From NCBI RefSeq assembly GCF_014529945.1, contig NZ_JACVFB010000005.1, forward strand, positions 372,001 to 436,000: a stretch of 64,000 nucleotides of DNA, written 5' to 3'. The DNA comes from Chitinophaga varians (GTDB taxonomy: Bacteria; Bacteroidota; Bacteroidia; Chitinophagales; Chitinophagaceae). Under the pieces are notes generated by a model. That model was not told the DNA's origin. It searched no databases and was given only the letters and a program-made list of their open reading frames with translations. The first letter of the stretch is position 1, and the number at the start of each line of letters is the position of its first letter. Both the position numbers and the translations under genes were made by a program. Positions 25,927 to 35,109 of the stretch are shown here, in pieces.

Positions 25927-27219
25927 ATGCTTAGATTACTGGCTACCATAAGAAAAGAATGGCAGCTGCTGTTGCGCGACAAAACGGGGCTTACGCTGCT
26001 GTTTGTGATGCCGGTGGTACTCATCACCGTGATGGCCCTGATACAGGACGCGCCTTTTAAGGACTATCAGGACGTGAAGTTTGATATATTAACGGTAGAC
26101 AATGACCACGGGCGTTTGGGCAAATATATCCGGGAAGGACTGGCATCCGGCGGGCAGTTCAATATTATCGATACGCTGGACGGGCGTCCTGTCACCGAAC
26201 AGCAGGCCCGTGAGCTGGTCAACAATGGCCGCTATAAAATCAGCATCATTGTGCCGGCTGGCTCCACGGCGGCGATTGTCAGCAATGCGAACCGGATCGT
26301 GAATGATATCACGCAGCGTATGGGCATGAGCGTGTCGCTACCGGTGAAACAACACGCCGACTCGCTGAATGTGGTCATCTATTTTGACCCGGCGGCCAAA
26401 AAGGCTTTTAAAGGTGCTATTCATCAGGCGCTGGACAATTTCCTGACGCAGGTGGAAACAGATATGCTGTTGGGGCGTATACAGCAACAGTTGCGCCGCA
26501 AAGACACAACAGCAACGCCCAATGACACCCTGCCCATCCGTTTACAGGCAGTGGGGCTGAAAGAGCATGCCACCGGTACCAGCAAACAGCTGGACGTGGT
26601 GTCTAACTCAGTACAACATAACGTGCCTGCCTGGAGCATTTTTGCGATGTTTTTTATCGTTATCCCTATTGCCGGCAACATGATCCGGGAGCGGGAAGAC
26701 GGTAGTCTGTTGAGGATGAAGCTGATACCGGGCTCTTATCTGTTGATTCTGGCGGGAAAAATGTTGTTTTTCGTAGGTATCTGCCTGTTACAGTTTTACC
26801 TGATGATGCTGGTAGGTATCTATGCCATGCCTTTGCTGGACCTGCCAAAGCTGGTAATGGGGCACTACCAGGGCGCCACGCTGCTGGTGGCCGGCGCCAT
26901 AGGATTGGCTGCCACGGCATATGGCATACTGATCGGCACGCTTTTTAAAACGCCTAATCAGGCCCTGAATTTCGGCGCTATTTCCATTGTGATCCTGTCG
27001 GCCATCGGCGGCATCTGGATACCATTGGAAGTGATGCCGGGCAATATGCAGGTGATCGGCCATTTATCGCCGCTCAGCTGGGGCCTGGACGCCATCAATG
27101 ATCTTTACCTGCGTAACGGCGATATAGGATATGTGTGGAAGAATGTGTTGCGGCTGGTGTTGACAGGCGGGGTTATGCTGGCAGTAGCCGGATTTGTCGA
27201 AAAACGAAGAATGAACTGA
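25927..27219 (+). CDS. ABC-2 type transporter permease
   Basis: A 430-residue permease with one N-terminal transmembrane segment (GLTLLFVMPVVLITVMAL), a long extracytoplasmic region (about 45-235), and five or six membrane segments after it, starting with PAWSIFAMFFIVIPIAGNMIREREDGSLLRMKL. This layout and the IREREDGSLLRM motif are typical of ABC-2 exporters. It pairs with the ATPase gene immediately upstream. Ninety-two bases separate it from the ACP gene, and a near-match -7 box (TATTTTTA, about 27250) in the gap may add a second promoter. Confidence 0.88.
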   Translation: MLRLLATIRKEWQLLLRDKTGLTLLFVMPVVLITVMALIQDAPFKDYQDVKFDILTVDNDHGRLGKYIREGLASGGQFNIIDTLDGRPVTEQQARELVNNGRYKISIIVPAGSTAAIVSNANRIVNDITQRMGMSVSLPVKQHADSLNVVIYFDPAAKKAFKGAIHQALDNFLTQVETDMLLGRIQQQLRRKDTTATPNDTLPIRLQAVGLKEHATGTSKQLDVVSNSVQHNVPAWSIFAMFFIVIPIAGNMIREREDGSLLRMKLIPGSYLLILAGKMLFFVGICLLQFYLMMLVGIYAMPLLDLPKLVMGHYQGATLLVAGAIGLAATAYGILIGTLFKTPNQALNFGAISIVILSAIGGIWIPLEVMPGNMQVIGHLSPLSWGLDAINDLYLRNGDIGYVWKNVLRLVLTGGVMLAVAGFVEKRRMN

Positions 27220-27311
27220 TAAACTATTTTCTAAACAACAGTAAAACTGTATTTTTACTCCCCACAAAGGGAATCTCCGTGTACAGCCGGGGATAAACCT
27301 ACAACTTTATT

Positions 27312-27569
27312 ATGGAAGATTTAAAAAGCAAACTCAAAGCGCAGATCATTGAAGCATTAAATCTGCAGGATACCAAACCGGAAGATATTGACGACAATGC
27401 CCCTTTATTTGGCGAAGGGCTGGGCCTGGACAGCATTGACTCGCTGGAGCTGATGGTGTTGCTGGAAAGACAATATCATATCAAAGTGGAAGATCCCCGC
27501 GAAGGACGTAAAATCCTGCAGTCTGTGCAATCCATGGCTGACTTTATCCAATCCAAACAGCCGGCATAA
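27312..27569 (+). CDS. Acyl carrier protein
   Basis: An 85-residue acyl carrier protein. The phosphopantetheine serine is Ser41 in GLGLDSIDSLEL. PLFGEGLGLDSID is the extended form common in pigment and aryl-polyene-type clusters rather than the housekeeping AcpP. It carries acyl intermediates for the ketosynthase that follows 13 bases later. It is acidic and cytoplasmic. Confidence 0.92.
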   Translation: MEDLKSKLKAQIIEALNLQDTKPEDIDDNAPLFGEGLGLDSIDSLELMVLLERQYHIKVEDPREGRKILQSVQSMADFIQSKQPA

Positions 27570-27582
27570 GTAAGAAGCTGAC

Positions 27583-28797
27583 ATGGCGGAAAGAGTGTTT
27601 ATAACAGGGATGGGAATGATCACCGCCATAGGTGATAATGTGGCTGAAAATCTGGGGCAATTGCGGCAACAACGCAGTGGTCTCGGTTTTACCAGTTATA
27701 TCGATACCATATACCAACAGGTGTTGCCGGTAGCGGAAGTGAAGCATAACAACGATGCTTTGTTTGCCCTTGCCGGCATCACTTCCCACGAAGGATATAC
27801 CCGTACCACCCTGCTGGGGCTGACCGCCATGCGGGAAGCGCTGCGGCAGGCCGGTATTACAGATGTACAGACAGCTCCTACCGGTTTTATCAATGCCAGT
27901 ACGGTAGGCGGTATGTGTGATACCGAAAAAGTTTATTTTGATATTGTTGATCCCACCAAAAGTGGCACTTTTCTGCAATATATTGATACGCTTGACTGTG
28001 CCGACTGTACACAACGTATCGCTGACACCGTGGGTTTCACTGAGCATATTGCTACTATCAGTACGGCTTGTTCTTCATCGGCCAACGCACTGATGTTTGG
28101 CGCCCGTATGATCAAACAGGGTTTCATGCCCCGGATGGTGTGCGGCGGAACAGAAGCGCTGACCCGTTTTACCCTGAACGGTTTCAACTCGTTGAAGAAC
28201 GTAGACAAACAATTCTGCCGGCCGTTTGATCAGCAGCGAACAGGACTGAACCTCGGCGAAGGCGCCGCTTACCTCGTACTGGAAAGCGAATCATTTGCAA
28301 AAGCCAACAACAGCCGTATCCTGGCGGAATTCACCGGATACTGCAATGCCAACGAGGCGTTCCATCCCACCTCTCCCTCTCCGGATGGCGACGGTGCTTA
28401 CGAAGCCATGAAAGCGGCACTGGCCATGAGTGGCAGAACGCTGGAGGAGGTAGATTATATCAACGTGCATGGCACCGCCACGCTCAACAATGACGTGTCA
28501 GAAGGAAAAGCGCTGGAACGGCTATTCGGCAACAACGTGCCGTTGTTCAGTTCCACAAAACCCTTTACCGGCCACACTTTGGCCGCAGCAGGCGCTATAG
28601 AAGCCATCTACGCTGTACTAGCCATTCAACAGGGATTGATCTTCCCGAATCTCAACTTTAAAGAAAAAATGGAAGAGCTGAACATCTCCCCGGTAACGGA
28701 GCTGATGGAAGGCGTTTCCGTGAACAATGTTATTTCAAACTCATTCGGCTTTGGAGGTAACAATGCCTCCCTGGTGATCAGCAAATATGAAGGTTAA
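27583..28797 (+). CDS. Beta-ketoacyl-ACP synthase (KAS II type)
   Basis: A 404-residue condensing enzyme of the FabF fold. The catalytic residues are Cys163 (STACSSSANAL), His296 (VHGTATLNND) and His331 (FTGHTLAAAGAIEA). GFGGNNASLVI closes the protein. It elongates acyl chains on ACP by decarboxylative condensation. The next gene overlaps its 3' end by 11 bases and encodes a ketosynthase-like partner without the active-site cysteine, so the two probably work as a pair. Confidence 0.92.
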   Translation: MAERVFITGMGMITAIGDNVAENLGQLRQQRSGLGFTSYIDTIYQQVLPVAEVKHNNDALFALAGITSHEGYTRTTLLGLTAMREALRQAGITDVQTAPTGFINASTVGGMCDTEKVYFDIVDPTKSGTFLQYIDTLDCADCTQRIADTVGFTEHIATISTACSSSANALMFGARMIKQGFMPRMVCGGTEALTRFTLNGFNSLKNVDKQFCRPFDQQRTGLNLGEGAAYLVLESESFAKANNSRILAEFTGYCNANEAFHPTSPSPDGDGAYEAMKAALAMSGRTLEEVDYINVHGTATLNNDVSEGKALERLFGNNVPLFSSTKPFTGHTLAAAGAIEAIYAVLAIQQGLIFPNLNFKEKMEELNISPVTELMEGVSVNNVISNSFGFGGNNASLVISKYEG

Positions 28798-29830
28798 GTG
28801 TTACATACAAGGAATGGCGGCTATTTCCCCGCAAGCTACTTTTGAGGGGGATGTTTTTTCTGCGCCGCTGGTGCATACGGACAGTAATCTGCTTACCTGT
28901 ATGGAACCTGACTACAAGCCGTTTATTCCTGCTAATAGCCTGCGTCGCATGACGCGATTGCTGAAAATGGGATTGACCACCGCGTTGCAAAGCATTCGTG
29001 ACAGCGGTGTGGAAGCCATCGGTCCTATCGTGACCGGCACCGGCAAAGGCAGTCTTCAGGACACCGAAAAATTCATCCGGGAGATAGAGCAGTACAAGGA
29101 AACAGCCCTGAATCCTACTCCTTTTATTCAATCCACCTATAATTCTGTCAACGGTCTTATTGCCCTGCAGGTAAAAGGTACCGCTTACAACAATACATTC
29201 GTGCACCGCGGCTTTTCTTTTGAAAATGCGTTGCTGGACAGTATGATGTTATTGGCTGAAGGCGCGCCCAATACCCTTACCGGGGCGCTGGAAGAAATGA
29301 CGGCAGAACATTTCTACATCAAGAGCCGTATCGGTTTCTGGAAATCGACACCTACAGATAGCCGTCAGTTATACGTGCAGCAGTCGCCCGGCAGCATCGC
29401 CGGAGAAGGCGCTACCTTTTTTGTACTAACGGGAACGCCTACTGCCCATAGTAAAGCAGCCCTAACCGGCTTTAAAATGTTGTATAAACCCACGGAAGCC
29501 AAGGTGGCTGCCGGTTTGGCGGAGTTTAAAGAAAATGTTGATCTGGTACTGACCGGTCGGAATGGCGACAGTCGGTATGAACATTTTTACCGCCAGGTAG
29601 ACACGCTGTTTCCCGGAGTCCCTCAGTTGCCGTTTAAACATCTTTGCGGTGAGCACGATACCGCCGGCGCTTTTGGTATGTGGCTGGCAGCGCAGATATT
29701 GCATACGCAGCAGGTACCAGCGCAGTGGTTTCCGATGTTGGAGGCGTTGCCTGCCAACATTAACAGGATATTACTCTACAATCATTTTTACGGAGAACAG
29801 CATACGATGATTGTGCTGGAGCGGGTGTAA
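28787..29830 (+). CDS. Ketosynthase-like protein without catalytic cysteine
   Basis: A 347-residue protein related to the N-terminal ketosynthase fold. Where the active partner upstream has TACSSSANAL, this protein has HRGFSFENAL, with Gly142 at the cysteine position. The later FKHLCGEHDTAGAFGMWLA stretch retains a histidine-rich turn similar to the GHTLAAAGA region. Such partners act as chain-length factors or structural halves of a heterodimer in polyene and type II polyketide systems. The 11-base overlap with the active ketosynthase gene supports coupled translation. It is the last gene of the cluster and is followed by a strong bidirectional terminator. Confidence 0.78.
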   Translation: MKVKCYIQGMAAISPQATFEGDVFSAPLVHTDSNLLTCMEPDYKPFIPANSLRRMTRLLKMGLTTALQSIRDSGVEAIGPIVTGTGKGSLQDTEKFIREIEQYKETALNPTPFIQSTYNSVNGLIALQVKGTAYNNTFVHRGFSFENALLDSMMLLAEGAPNTLTGALEEMTAEHFYIKSRIGFWKSTPTDSRQLYVQQSPGSIAGEGATFFVLTGTPTAHSKAALTGFKMLYKPTEAKVAAGLAEFKENVDLVLTGRNGDSRYEHFYRQVDTLFPGVPQLPFKHLCGEHDTAGAFGMWLAAQILHTQQVPAQWFPMLEALPANINRILLYNHFYGEQHTMIVLERV

Positions 29831-29864
29831 TCGTTAGACAATTACTTTATCAAAATAATGAAAT

Positions 29865-29903
29865 AAAAAAAGGAGACACAACATCGTTGTGTCTCCTTTT
29901 TTT
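29865..29903. terminator. Bidirectional terminator ending the cluster and the M14 gene
   Basis: A perfect 18-bp stem (29865-29882 with 29886-29903) includes GGAGACACAAC and its complement, with A residues on one side and T residues on the other. It lies between convergent genes and serves both. Confidence 0.93.
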
Positions 29904-29923
29904 ATTGAAACAGATTTTATCCG

Positions 29924-31654
29924 CTACAACACCCTATACACCGGATACCGCATGTATTCCGGCTCTGCGTAGGGCGTATTTTTGTAGACGAAATTCAGTT
30001 GAGCGCTGGCACTGTTGGCAAAAGCGGTATCAGCAGCTTTTTTCTTGTCCAGCAACGTTTGTAGTTCGGGGTGATTTTTCAGGTATTCGGCGGCGGTATC
30101 TTCGAAAACGTAGGGTGAGTAACCTTCTTTCTGACCCAGGACAGCATCAAAGAAATTCCAGGCGAAGAAAGAATCACCGCCGGTGGGCTCCAGTGTTTCC
30201 ATGAGGAAGCGGTTGGCTGTCTGGTTCATGGGAATGTAGTAGTCGCCGCTGCGGAAGTGCATAGAGTCTTTGGTGCTGGTGACTTTGATGTCAGTATGGA
30301 GATAGTGTTTCTCATATGGCTTCGGATAGGTTTTGAAATCGCCGATATGATACACTTCCACATAGATGGTGGTGTCTTTTTGCAGTCGCCGCATCTGTAT
30401 GTGATTATTTTTCAGCTGATCGATGACGGCCCACCAGCCTTGCGGAATGATGTATGCCTGTGGTTTGTCCACATAGTTTTCCGCGTTGGCGTAGTTGTAG
30501 AATTTTATCTGCTTTTCATAAGGTTTGCTACGATCGTAGTACAGACGTGGCAGCCCGGAGATAGCGCTGGGCTTGTGACCGGACGCGAACCCCCTGAAGG
30601 TGATGAGGCTGTATTTGTTCATATCAAACTCCCAGGAGAGGGGGAAGCTTTTCTGCGTAATAACGCTTTGTTTCGTTTGATCGCGCAGTTGTTTGATGGT
30701 GGCGCTGTTCTCGCTGGTGAACTGTATAAAGGCTTCCATCAGGGCGTAGGTGGCTTTTACGCGCTGTGGGTATGGTTTCAGCATATGTGTTTCCGGTACA
30801 AATCCGAAAGTATGGAAGAGGGTAGTGTAGCCGGAGGAGTAGCGGGGAAGGTCGGAGAATTCGACCCATCCGCTGTCGGGTGTTTCATCGAAGTGGTTCA
30901 CGTAGGGGACCAGATCGTATCCTTTCGTCTTCATCAATTTATATAGACCAGGTTCGAAGGAGTTGTGCATGAACTCGCCCATGGGACCGCCCAATTTGTT
31001 GTACTGGGTGGAGAGGAGGGTGATGATATGTTGATAATCGGCGCCGTTGCTAACGTGGTTGTCGATAAACACGTCGGGGTCGGTGAGATGATATATTTCC
31101 TGGAATGCCTTCGCATTTTTGGAGTCGGTTTTAATAAAATCGCGGTTTAAGTCGAGATTTTGGCCATTTCCGCGGGAACCGAAGGCGTCGGGACCGTTCT
31201 GGTCTACCCGATAATAGGTTGAACGGTTGAGTGCGCCACCGATATTGTACACCGGAATTACTGCGAGAACGATGTTATCCGGTAATTTGGTTTTGCCTTG
31301 TGCAATATCGCGGAGCAACATCATGGAGGCGTCTATTCCATCTGGTTCGCCGGGATGTATCCCGTTGTTGATGAGCAGTATCCGTTTATTCTTACGGTGG
31401 AGGCTGTTAAAATCAAAATCTTTGGCAGGGGAGCAGATGACCAGGTGGAGGGGGAATCCGGCGTCCGTAGCACCTATCGTGATCATTTTCAGCAATTGTG
31501 GATAACGGGCGGTCAGTTGCTGGTAATATTGGATGACTTCGGGATAGGTGGCTGTTTCGTTGCCGTTTGTTTTTTCATAGCGGGTGGTGAACTGCTGGGC
31601 GGGTGTGGTGGCCCACGTCAGCATAAGCACTATGATAGTGAATAGCTTTCTCAT
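29924..31654 (-). CDS. M14 family zinc carboxypeptidase, exported
   Basis: A 576-residue exported metallopeptidase. MRKLFTIIVLMLTWATTPAQ is a signal peptide. The zinc ligands are in NGIHPGEPDG (His, Glu) and in DNHVSNG (His). The substrate-binding arginine is in NLDLNRDF and the general-base glutamate is probably in PETHMLKPY. The C-terminal part (about 370-576) is a beta-rich extension seen in Bacteroidota members. It would cut amino acids or peptides in the periplasm. It stands alone, with terminators on its 3' side. Confidence 0.88.
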   Translation of the reverse strand: MRKLFTIIVLMLTWATTPAQQFTTRYEKTNGNETATYPEVIQYYQQLTARYPQLLKMITIGATDAGFPLHLVICSPAKDFDFNSLHRKNKRILLINNGIHPGEPDGIDASMMLLRDIAQGKTKLPDNIVLAVIPVYNIGGALNRSTYYRVDQNGPDAFGSRGNGQNLDLNRDFIKTDSKNAKAFQEIYHLTDPDVFIDNHVSNGADYQHIITLLSTQYNKLGGPMGEFMHNSFEPGLYKLMKTKGYDLVPYVNHFDETPDSGWVEFSDLPRYSSGYTTLFHTFGFVPETHMLKPYPQRVKATYALMEAFIQFTSENSATIKQLRDQTKQSVITQKSFPLSWEFDMNKYSLITFRGFASGHKPSAISGLPRLYYDRSKPYEKQIKFYNYANAENYVDKPQAYIIPQGWWAVIDQLKNNHIQMRRLQKDTTIYVEVYHIGDFKTYPKPYEKHYLHTDIKVTSTKDSMHFRSGDYYIPMNQTANRFLMETLEPTGGDSFFAWNFFDAVLGQKEGYSPYVFEDTAAEYLKNHPELQTLLDKKKAADTAFANSASAQLNFVYKNTPYAEPEYMRYPVYRVL

Positions 31655-31683
31655 AAGAAGAATATATATATGAAGGCAATAGG

Positions 31684-31719
31684 AAAAACAAAAAGCCCTT
31701 CCTTTGGTAAGGAAGAGCT
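31684..31719 (-). terminator. Terminator after rpsT
   Basis: On the minus strand AGCTCTTCCTT and AAGGAAGGGCT (31719-31709 and 31704-31694) form an 11-pair stem with one G-U pair and a four-base loop, followed by a T-rich tract. Confidence 0.82.
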
Positions 31720-31742
31720 GTAAATATTTGTTACTGAAAGGA

Positions 31743-31997
31743 CTAAGCCAGGGTAGCTATTTTCTTAGCCAGCTTGCTTTTCAGATTTGCAGCTTTGTTT
31801 TTGTGGATAACGTTACGTTTAGCCAGCTTGTCAATCATAGATGCCACATCAGATAATTCTTTCTCAGCTTGCGCTTTGTCAGTTATCGCCTTCAGGTCAC
31901 GGATGGCATTACGAGTAGTTTTACCGTAGTAACGGTTACGCTCATTACGCTTTCTGCTTTGACGTACGTCTTTTTTCGTTGCTTTATGATTTGCCAT
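31743..31997 (-). CDS. rpsT: 30S ribosomal protein S20
   Basis: An 84-residue, lysine- and arginine-rich helical protein, [21 protein letters not shown], with [21 protein letters not shown] at its C-terminal half. These match S20, which binds 16S rRNA early in 30S assembly. It is a single-gene unit with a clear promoter and terminator. No leader structure for feedback control is obvious in its roughly 25-base leader. Confidence 0.96.
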   Translation of the reverse strand: MANHKATKKDVRQSRKRNERNRYYGKTTRNAIRDLKAITDKAQAEKELSDVASMIDKLAKRNVIHKNKAANLKSKLAKKIATLA

Positions 31998-32022
31998 TTT
32001 TCAAATTTCAAGTTTCGGACGG

Positions 32023-32054
32023 CAAAGGTAAGGATATTCCAAATACCAAACAAA
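32023..32054 (-). promoter_or_regulatory. Promoter of rpsT
   Basis: On the minus strand TACCTTTG (32023-32030) matches TAnnTTTG. A TTTG (32051-32054) lies 20 bases upstream, the expected -33 spacing. This is among the best promoter matches in the window. Confidence 0.62.
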
Positions 32055-32250
32055 CAAAAAACAACTTTTCCGTCCGACGACAAAAGTAAGGCATTGAACC
32101 ATATTTACAATCAACCTAAATCATATGATATTTTCTCATTTTTTCCATCCTCTGTATTAAAAAACGTGCGATATTTGCAATCCCATATATTAATATATCG
32201 GGCACCAACAGAAAAGTATTTGAACTGAAGATCAGCAAAACTCGTTGTAA

Positions 32251-35007
32251 ATGAAGGACTTCTCATTTGTCACTAACTCACATCCTGCTTACATTGAATC
32301 GTTATACCAGGATTTCCTCAAAGATCCCAATTCTGTAGACCCTGATTGGGTAAAATTTTTTGAAGGATTTGATTTTGCGGTTTCCAACGCAAATGGTAAA
32401 GCGGCAGGTGCGGCTCCGGCAGCAGGCGGCGGCTCTATGCCGGTGAGTGGTGATCAACAAGCCAGGGAACTGGGCGTATACCGCCTTATCCAGGCATACC
32501 GCAAAAAGGGCCATCTCATTGCTAAAACCAATCCTATCCGCGAAAGAAAAGACAGAAGGGCCAATCTCGATCTGGCCAGCTACGGACTGGGAGATGCTGA
32601 TCTCAAAACCCGGTTCTATGCAGGCATCGTGGTAGGACTGAAAGACGCCACACTGGAAGAGATTGTGGCGCACATGAAAAAGATCTACGCCGGCTCCGTT
32701 GGTATTCAGTATACCTATATCAATGACCGCGATAAATCCAAATGGCTGGAAAAAGAATTTGAAGCCATTATGACCCAGCCGATGTCTCTGGAGCAACGCC
32801 GCAGGGTGTTACAGAAACTGAACCAGGGCGTTATTTTTGAAAAATTCCTGCATACCAAATATATCGGTCAGAAACGTTTTGGCCTGGAAGGGGGCGAGTC
32901 CACTATTCCGGCGCTGGACGCGATGATCAATGTGGCGGCCGAATATGGCGTGAAAGAATCTGTGATCGGTATGGCGCACCGTGGCCGTTTGAACGTACTG
33001 GCCAATATTCTGGGTAAAACCTATGAGCAGATCTTCAATGAATTTGAAGGCCTGGCCGTTCCGGATATGACCATGGGCAGCGGCGACGTGAAATATCACC
33101 TCGGTTTCCGTTCCCAGGTCAGCACTCCTTCCGGCAACACGGTGAACCTGCAGCTGATGCCGAACCCATCACACCTGGAAGTGGTAGACCCGATCGTGAT
33201 CGGTTTCTCCCGCAGCAAGGCTGATGTGATCTATGACAGTGACTATGACAAGATATTGCCTATCCTGATCCATGGCGACGCTGCCGTGGCAGGTCAGGGC
33301 ATTGTATATGAAGTGGAACAGATGAGCAAACTGAAAGGTTACTACACCGGTGGTACCATTCACTTTGTGATCAACAACCAGATCGGCTTCACCACCGATT
33401 TTGATGACGCCCGCTCTTCTGATTACTGTACCAGCGTTGCCTCTATCGTGCAGGCGCCGGTATTCCACGTGAATGGTGATGACACTGAAGCCGTAGTGAA
33501 AGTAGCCCAGCTGGCTGCCCGCTACCGTCAGGAGTTCAACGAGGACATCTACATCGACATGGTTTGCTATCGCAAACATGGCCATAACGAAGGTGATGAG
33601 CCTAAATTCACCCAACCCAGCCTGTATGCGCTGATCGATAAGCATCCGAATCCGCGTGAGGTATATACCCAGTATCTGCTCAACAACGGTGAATCCGATG
33701 CGCAGGCACTGGCCAAAGAAATGGAGACAGCCTTCTGGGCTGATCTGCAGGCCCGCCTGGATGAAGTAAAACAACATCCGCTGCCTTACTCCAACCAGAA
33801 GCCGGAAGAATGGTGGCAGGCGCTGCGTAAAGCGACACCACAGGACTTCGACAGCTCTCCGGTTACCGCCATCAAAGAAGAGGACTTCAAACGCCTGTTT
33901 GACGCCCTGATGAAATGGCCGGAAAATTTTGTGCCGCTGCGTAAAGTGAGCAAACTGCTGCAGGACAAAATCAAACTGTATCAGGAAGAAGGTAAAGTGG
34001 ACTGGGCTACCGGTGAACTGTTGGCTTATGCCAGCCTGCTGATTGAAGGTAAAGATGTGCGCATGAGCGGAGAAGACGTGAAACGCGGTACTTTCTCCCA
34101 CCGTCATGCTGTACTGTTTGATGAAAATACCAACGAAACGTATAACCGTTTAGGTGAGCTGGCCGAAAAACAAGGCAAGTTCAGAATATACAACTCCCTG
34201 TTGAGCGAATATGGCGTACTGGGCTTTGAATATGGCTATGCGATGGCCAACCCGAACGCCCTGGTACTCTGGGAAGCACAGTATGGCGACTTTGTAAACG
34301 GCGCGCAGACTGTGATTGACCAGTATATCAGCAGTGCTGAACAGAAATGGACGACCCAGAATGGTCTGGTGATGTTGCTGCCTCATGGTTATGAAGGTGG
34401 TGGCCCGGATCACTCCAATGCCCGTCCGGAGCGTTTCCTGCAGACCTGTGCGGAAGAGAACATGGTGATCACCAATATCACCACTGCTGCCAACTTCTTC
34501 CACGCGCTGCGTCGTCAGTTGACCTGGCAGTTCCGCAAACCATTGATCAATTTCTCACCGAAAGCCAACCTGCGTCATACCGGTGCTTATTCCACCATGG
34601 ATGAATTCACGCAGGGTGGGTTTAAAGAAGTACTGGACGATCCGTTCATTACAGATGCTTCCGTGGTGAAGAAAGTGTTGCTCTGTACCGGTAAAATGTA
34701 TTTTGACCTGAGCGACAAACAGATGAAGGAAGACCGTAAAGATGTGGCCATTGTAAGGCTGGAACAGCTGTATCCGCTGCCGGTAAAACAGCTGGAAGCG
34801 ATTGCGCAGAAATACAAGGGCGCTACTTTCTTCTGGGTACAGGAAGAGCCGCTGAACATGGGCGCTGCAGCTTATCTGCAGATGAACCTGAAGCAGATCA
34901 ACTATGGTGTTATCAGCCGTAATCCAAGTGCGTCTACCGCTACCGGTTATGCGAAAGTGCATGCCCGCGAGCAGCAGCAGATCATCGATACAGCTTTTAA
35001 CATCTAA
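32251..35007 (+). CDS. sucA: 2-oxoglutarate dehydrogenase E1 component
   Basis: A 918-residue thiamine-diphosphate enzyme that decarboxylates 2-oxoglutarate in the TCA cycle and passes the succinyl group to the E2 lipoyl arm. The N-terminal tail FVTNSHPAYIESLYQDFLKDPNSVD is the E2/E3-contact segment of OGDH E1. GMAHRGRLNVLANILGK, LIHGDAAVAGQGIVYE and YRKHGHNEGDEPKFTQP are E1 signatures with active-site histidines and cofactor-binding residues. The C-terminal transketolase-like part contains FEYGYAMANPNALVLWEAQYGDF and LPHGYEGGGPDHSNARPERFLQ. Length is normal. The E2 gene follows after 102 bases. Confidence 0.97.
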   Translation: MKDFSFVTNSHPAYIESLYQDFLKDPNSVDPDWVKFFEGFDFAVSNANGKAAGAAPAAGGGSMPVSGDQQARELGVYRLIQAYRKKGHLIAKTNPIRERKDRRANLDLASYGLGDADLKTRFYAGIVVGLKDATLEEIVAHMKKIYAGSVGIQYTYINDRDKSKWLEKEFEAIMTQPMSLEQRRRVLQKLNQGVIFEKFLHTKYIGQKRFGLEGGESTIPALDAMINVAAEYGVKESVIGMAHRGRLNVLANILGKTYEQIFNEFEGLAVPDMTMGSGDVKYHLGFRSQVSTPSGNTVNLQLMPNPSHLEVVDPIVIGFSRSKADVIYDSDYDKILPILIHGDAAVAGQGIVYEVEQMSKLKGYYTGGTIHFVINNQIGFTTDFDDARSSDYCTSVASIVQAPVFHVNGDDTEAVVKVAQLAARYRQEFNEDIYIDMVCYRKHGHNEGDEPKFTQPSLYALIDKHPNPREVYTQYLLNNGESDAQALAKEMETAFWADLQARLDEVKQHPLPYSNQKPEEWWQALRKATPQDFDSSPVTAIKEEDFKRLFDALMKWPENFVPLRKVSKLLQDKIKLYQEEGKVDWATGELLAYASLLIEGKDVRMSGEDVKRGTFSHRHAVLFDENTNETYNRLGELAEKQGKFRIYNSLLSEYGVLGFEYGYAMANPNALVLWEAQYGDFVNGAQTVIDQYISSAEQKWTTQNGLVMLLPHGYEGGGPDHSNARPERFLQTCAEENMVITNITTAANFFHALRRQLTWQFRKPLINFSPKANLRHTGAYSTMDEFTQGGFKEVLDDPFITDASVVKKVLLCTGKMYFDLSDKQMKEDRKDVAIVRLEQLYPLPVKQLEAIAQKYKGATFFWVQEEPLNMGAAAYLQMNLKQINYGVISRNPSASTATGYAKVHAREQQQIIDTAFNI

Positions 35008-35036
35008 CTAAAACAGCAAACAATAAACAGAAACGA

Positions 35037-35085
35037 GTGTTCAGCTGTTAGCCTTTAGCGACGAAGATTGTCAGCAGCTAAACAC
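35037..35085. repeat. Hairpin between sucA and odhB
   Basis: GTGTTCAGCTG (35037-35047) pairs with CAGCTAAACAC (35075-35085) with one mismatch, in the 102-base gap between the two genes. It may set their relative expression; no T-tract follows. Confidence 0.45.
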
Positions 35086-35109
35086 TGGTTCACCATCAAC
35101 TGATAAAAT

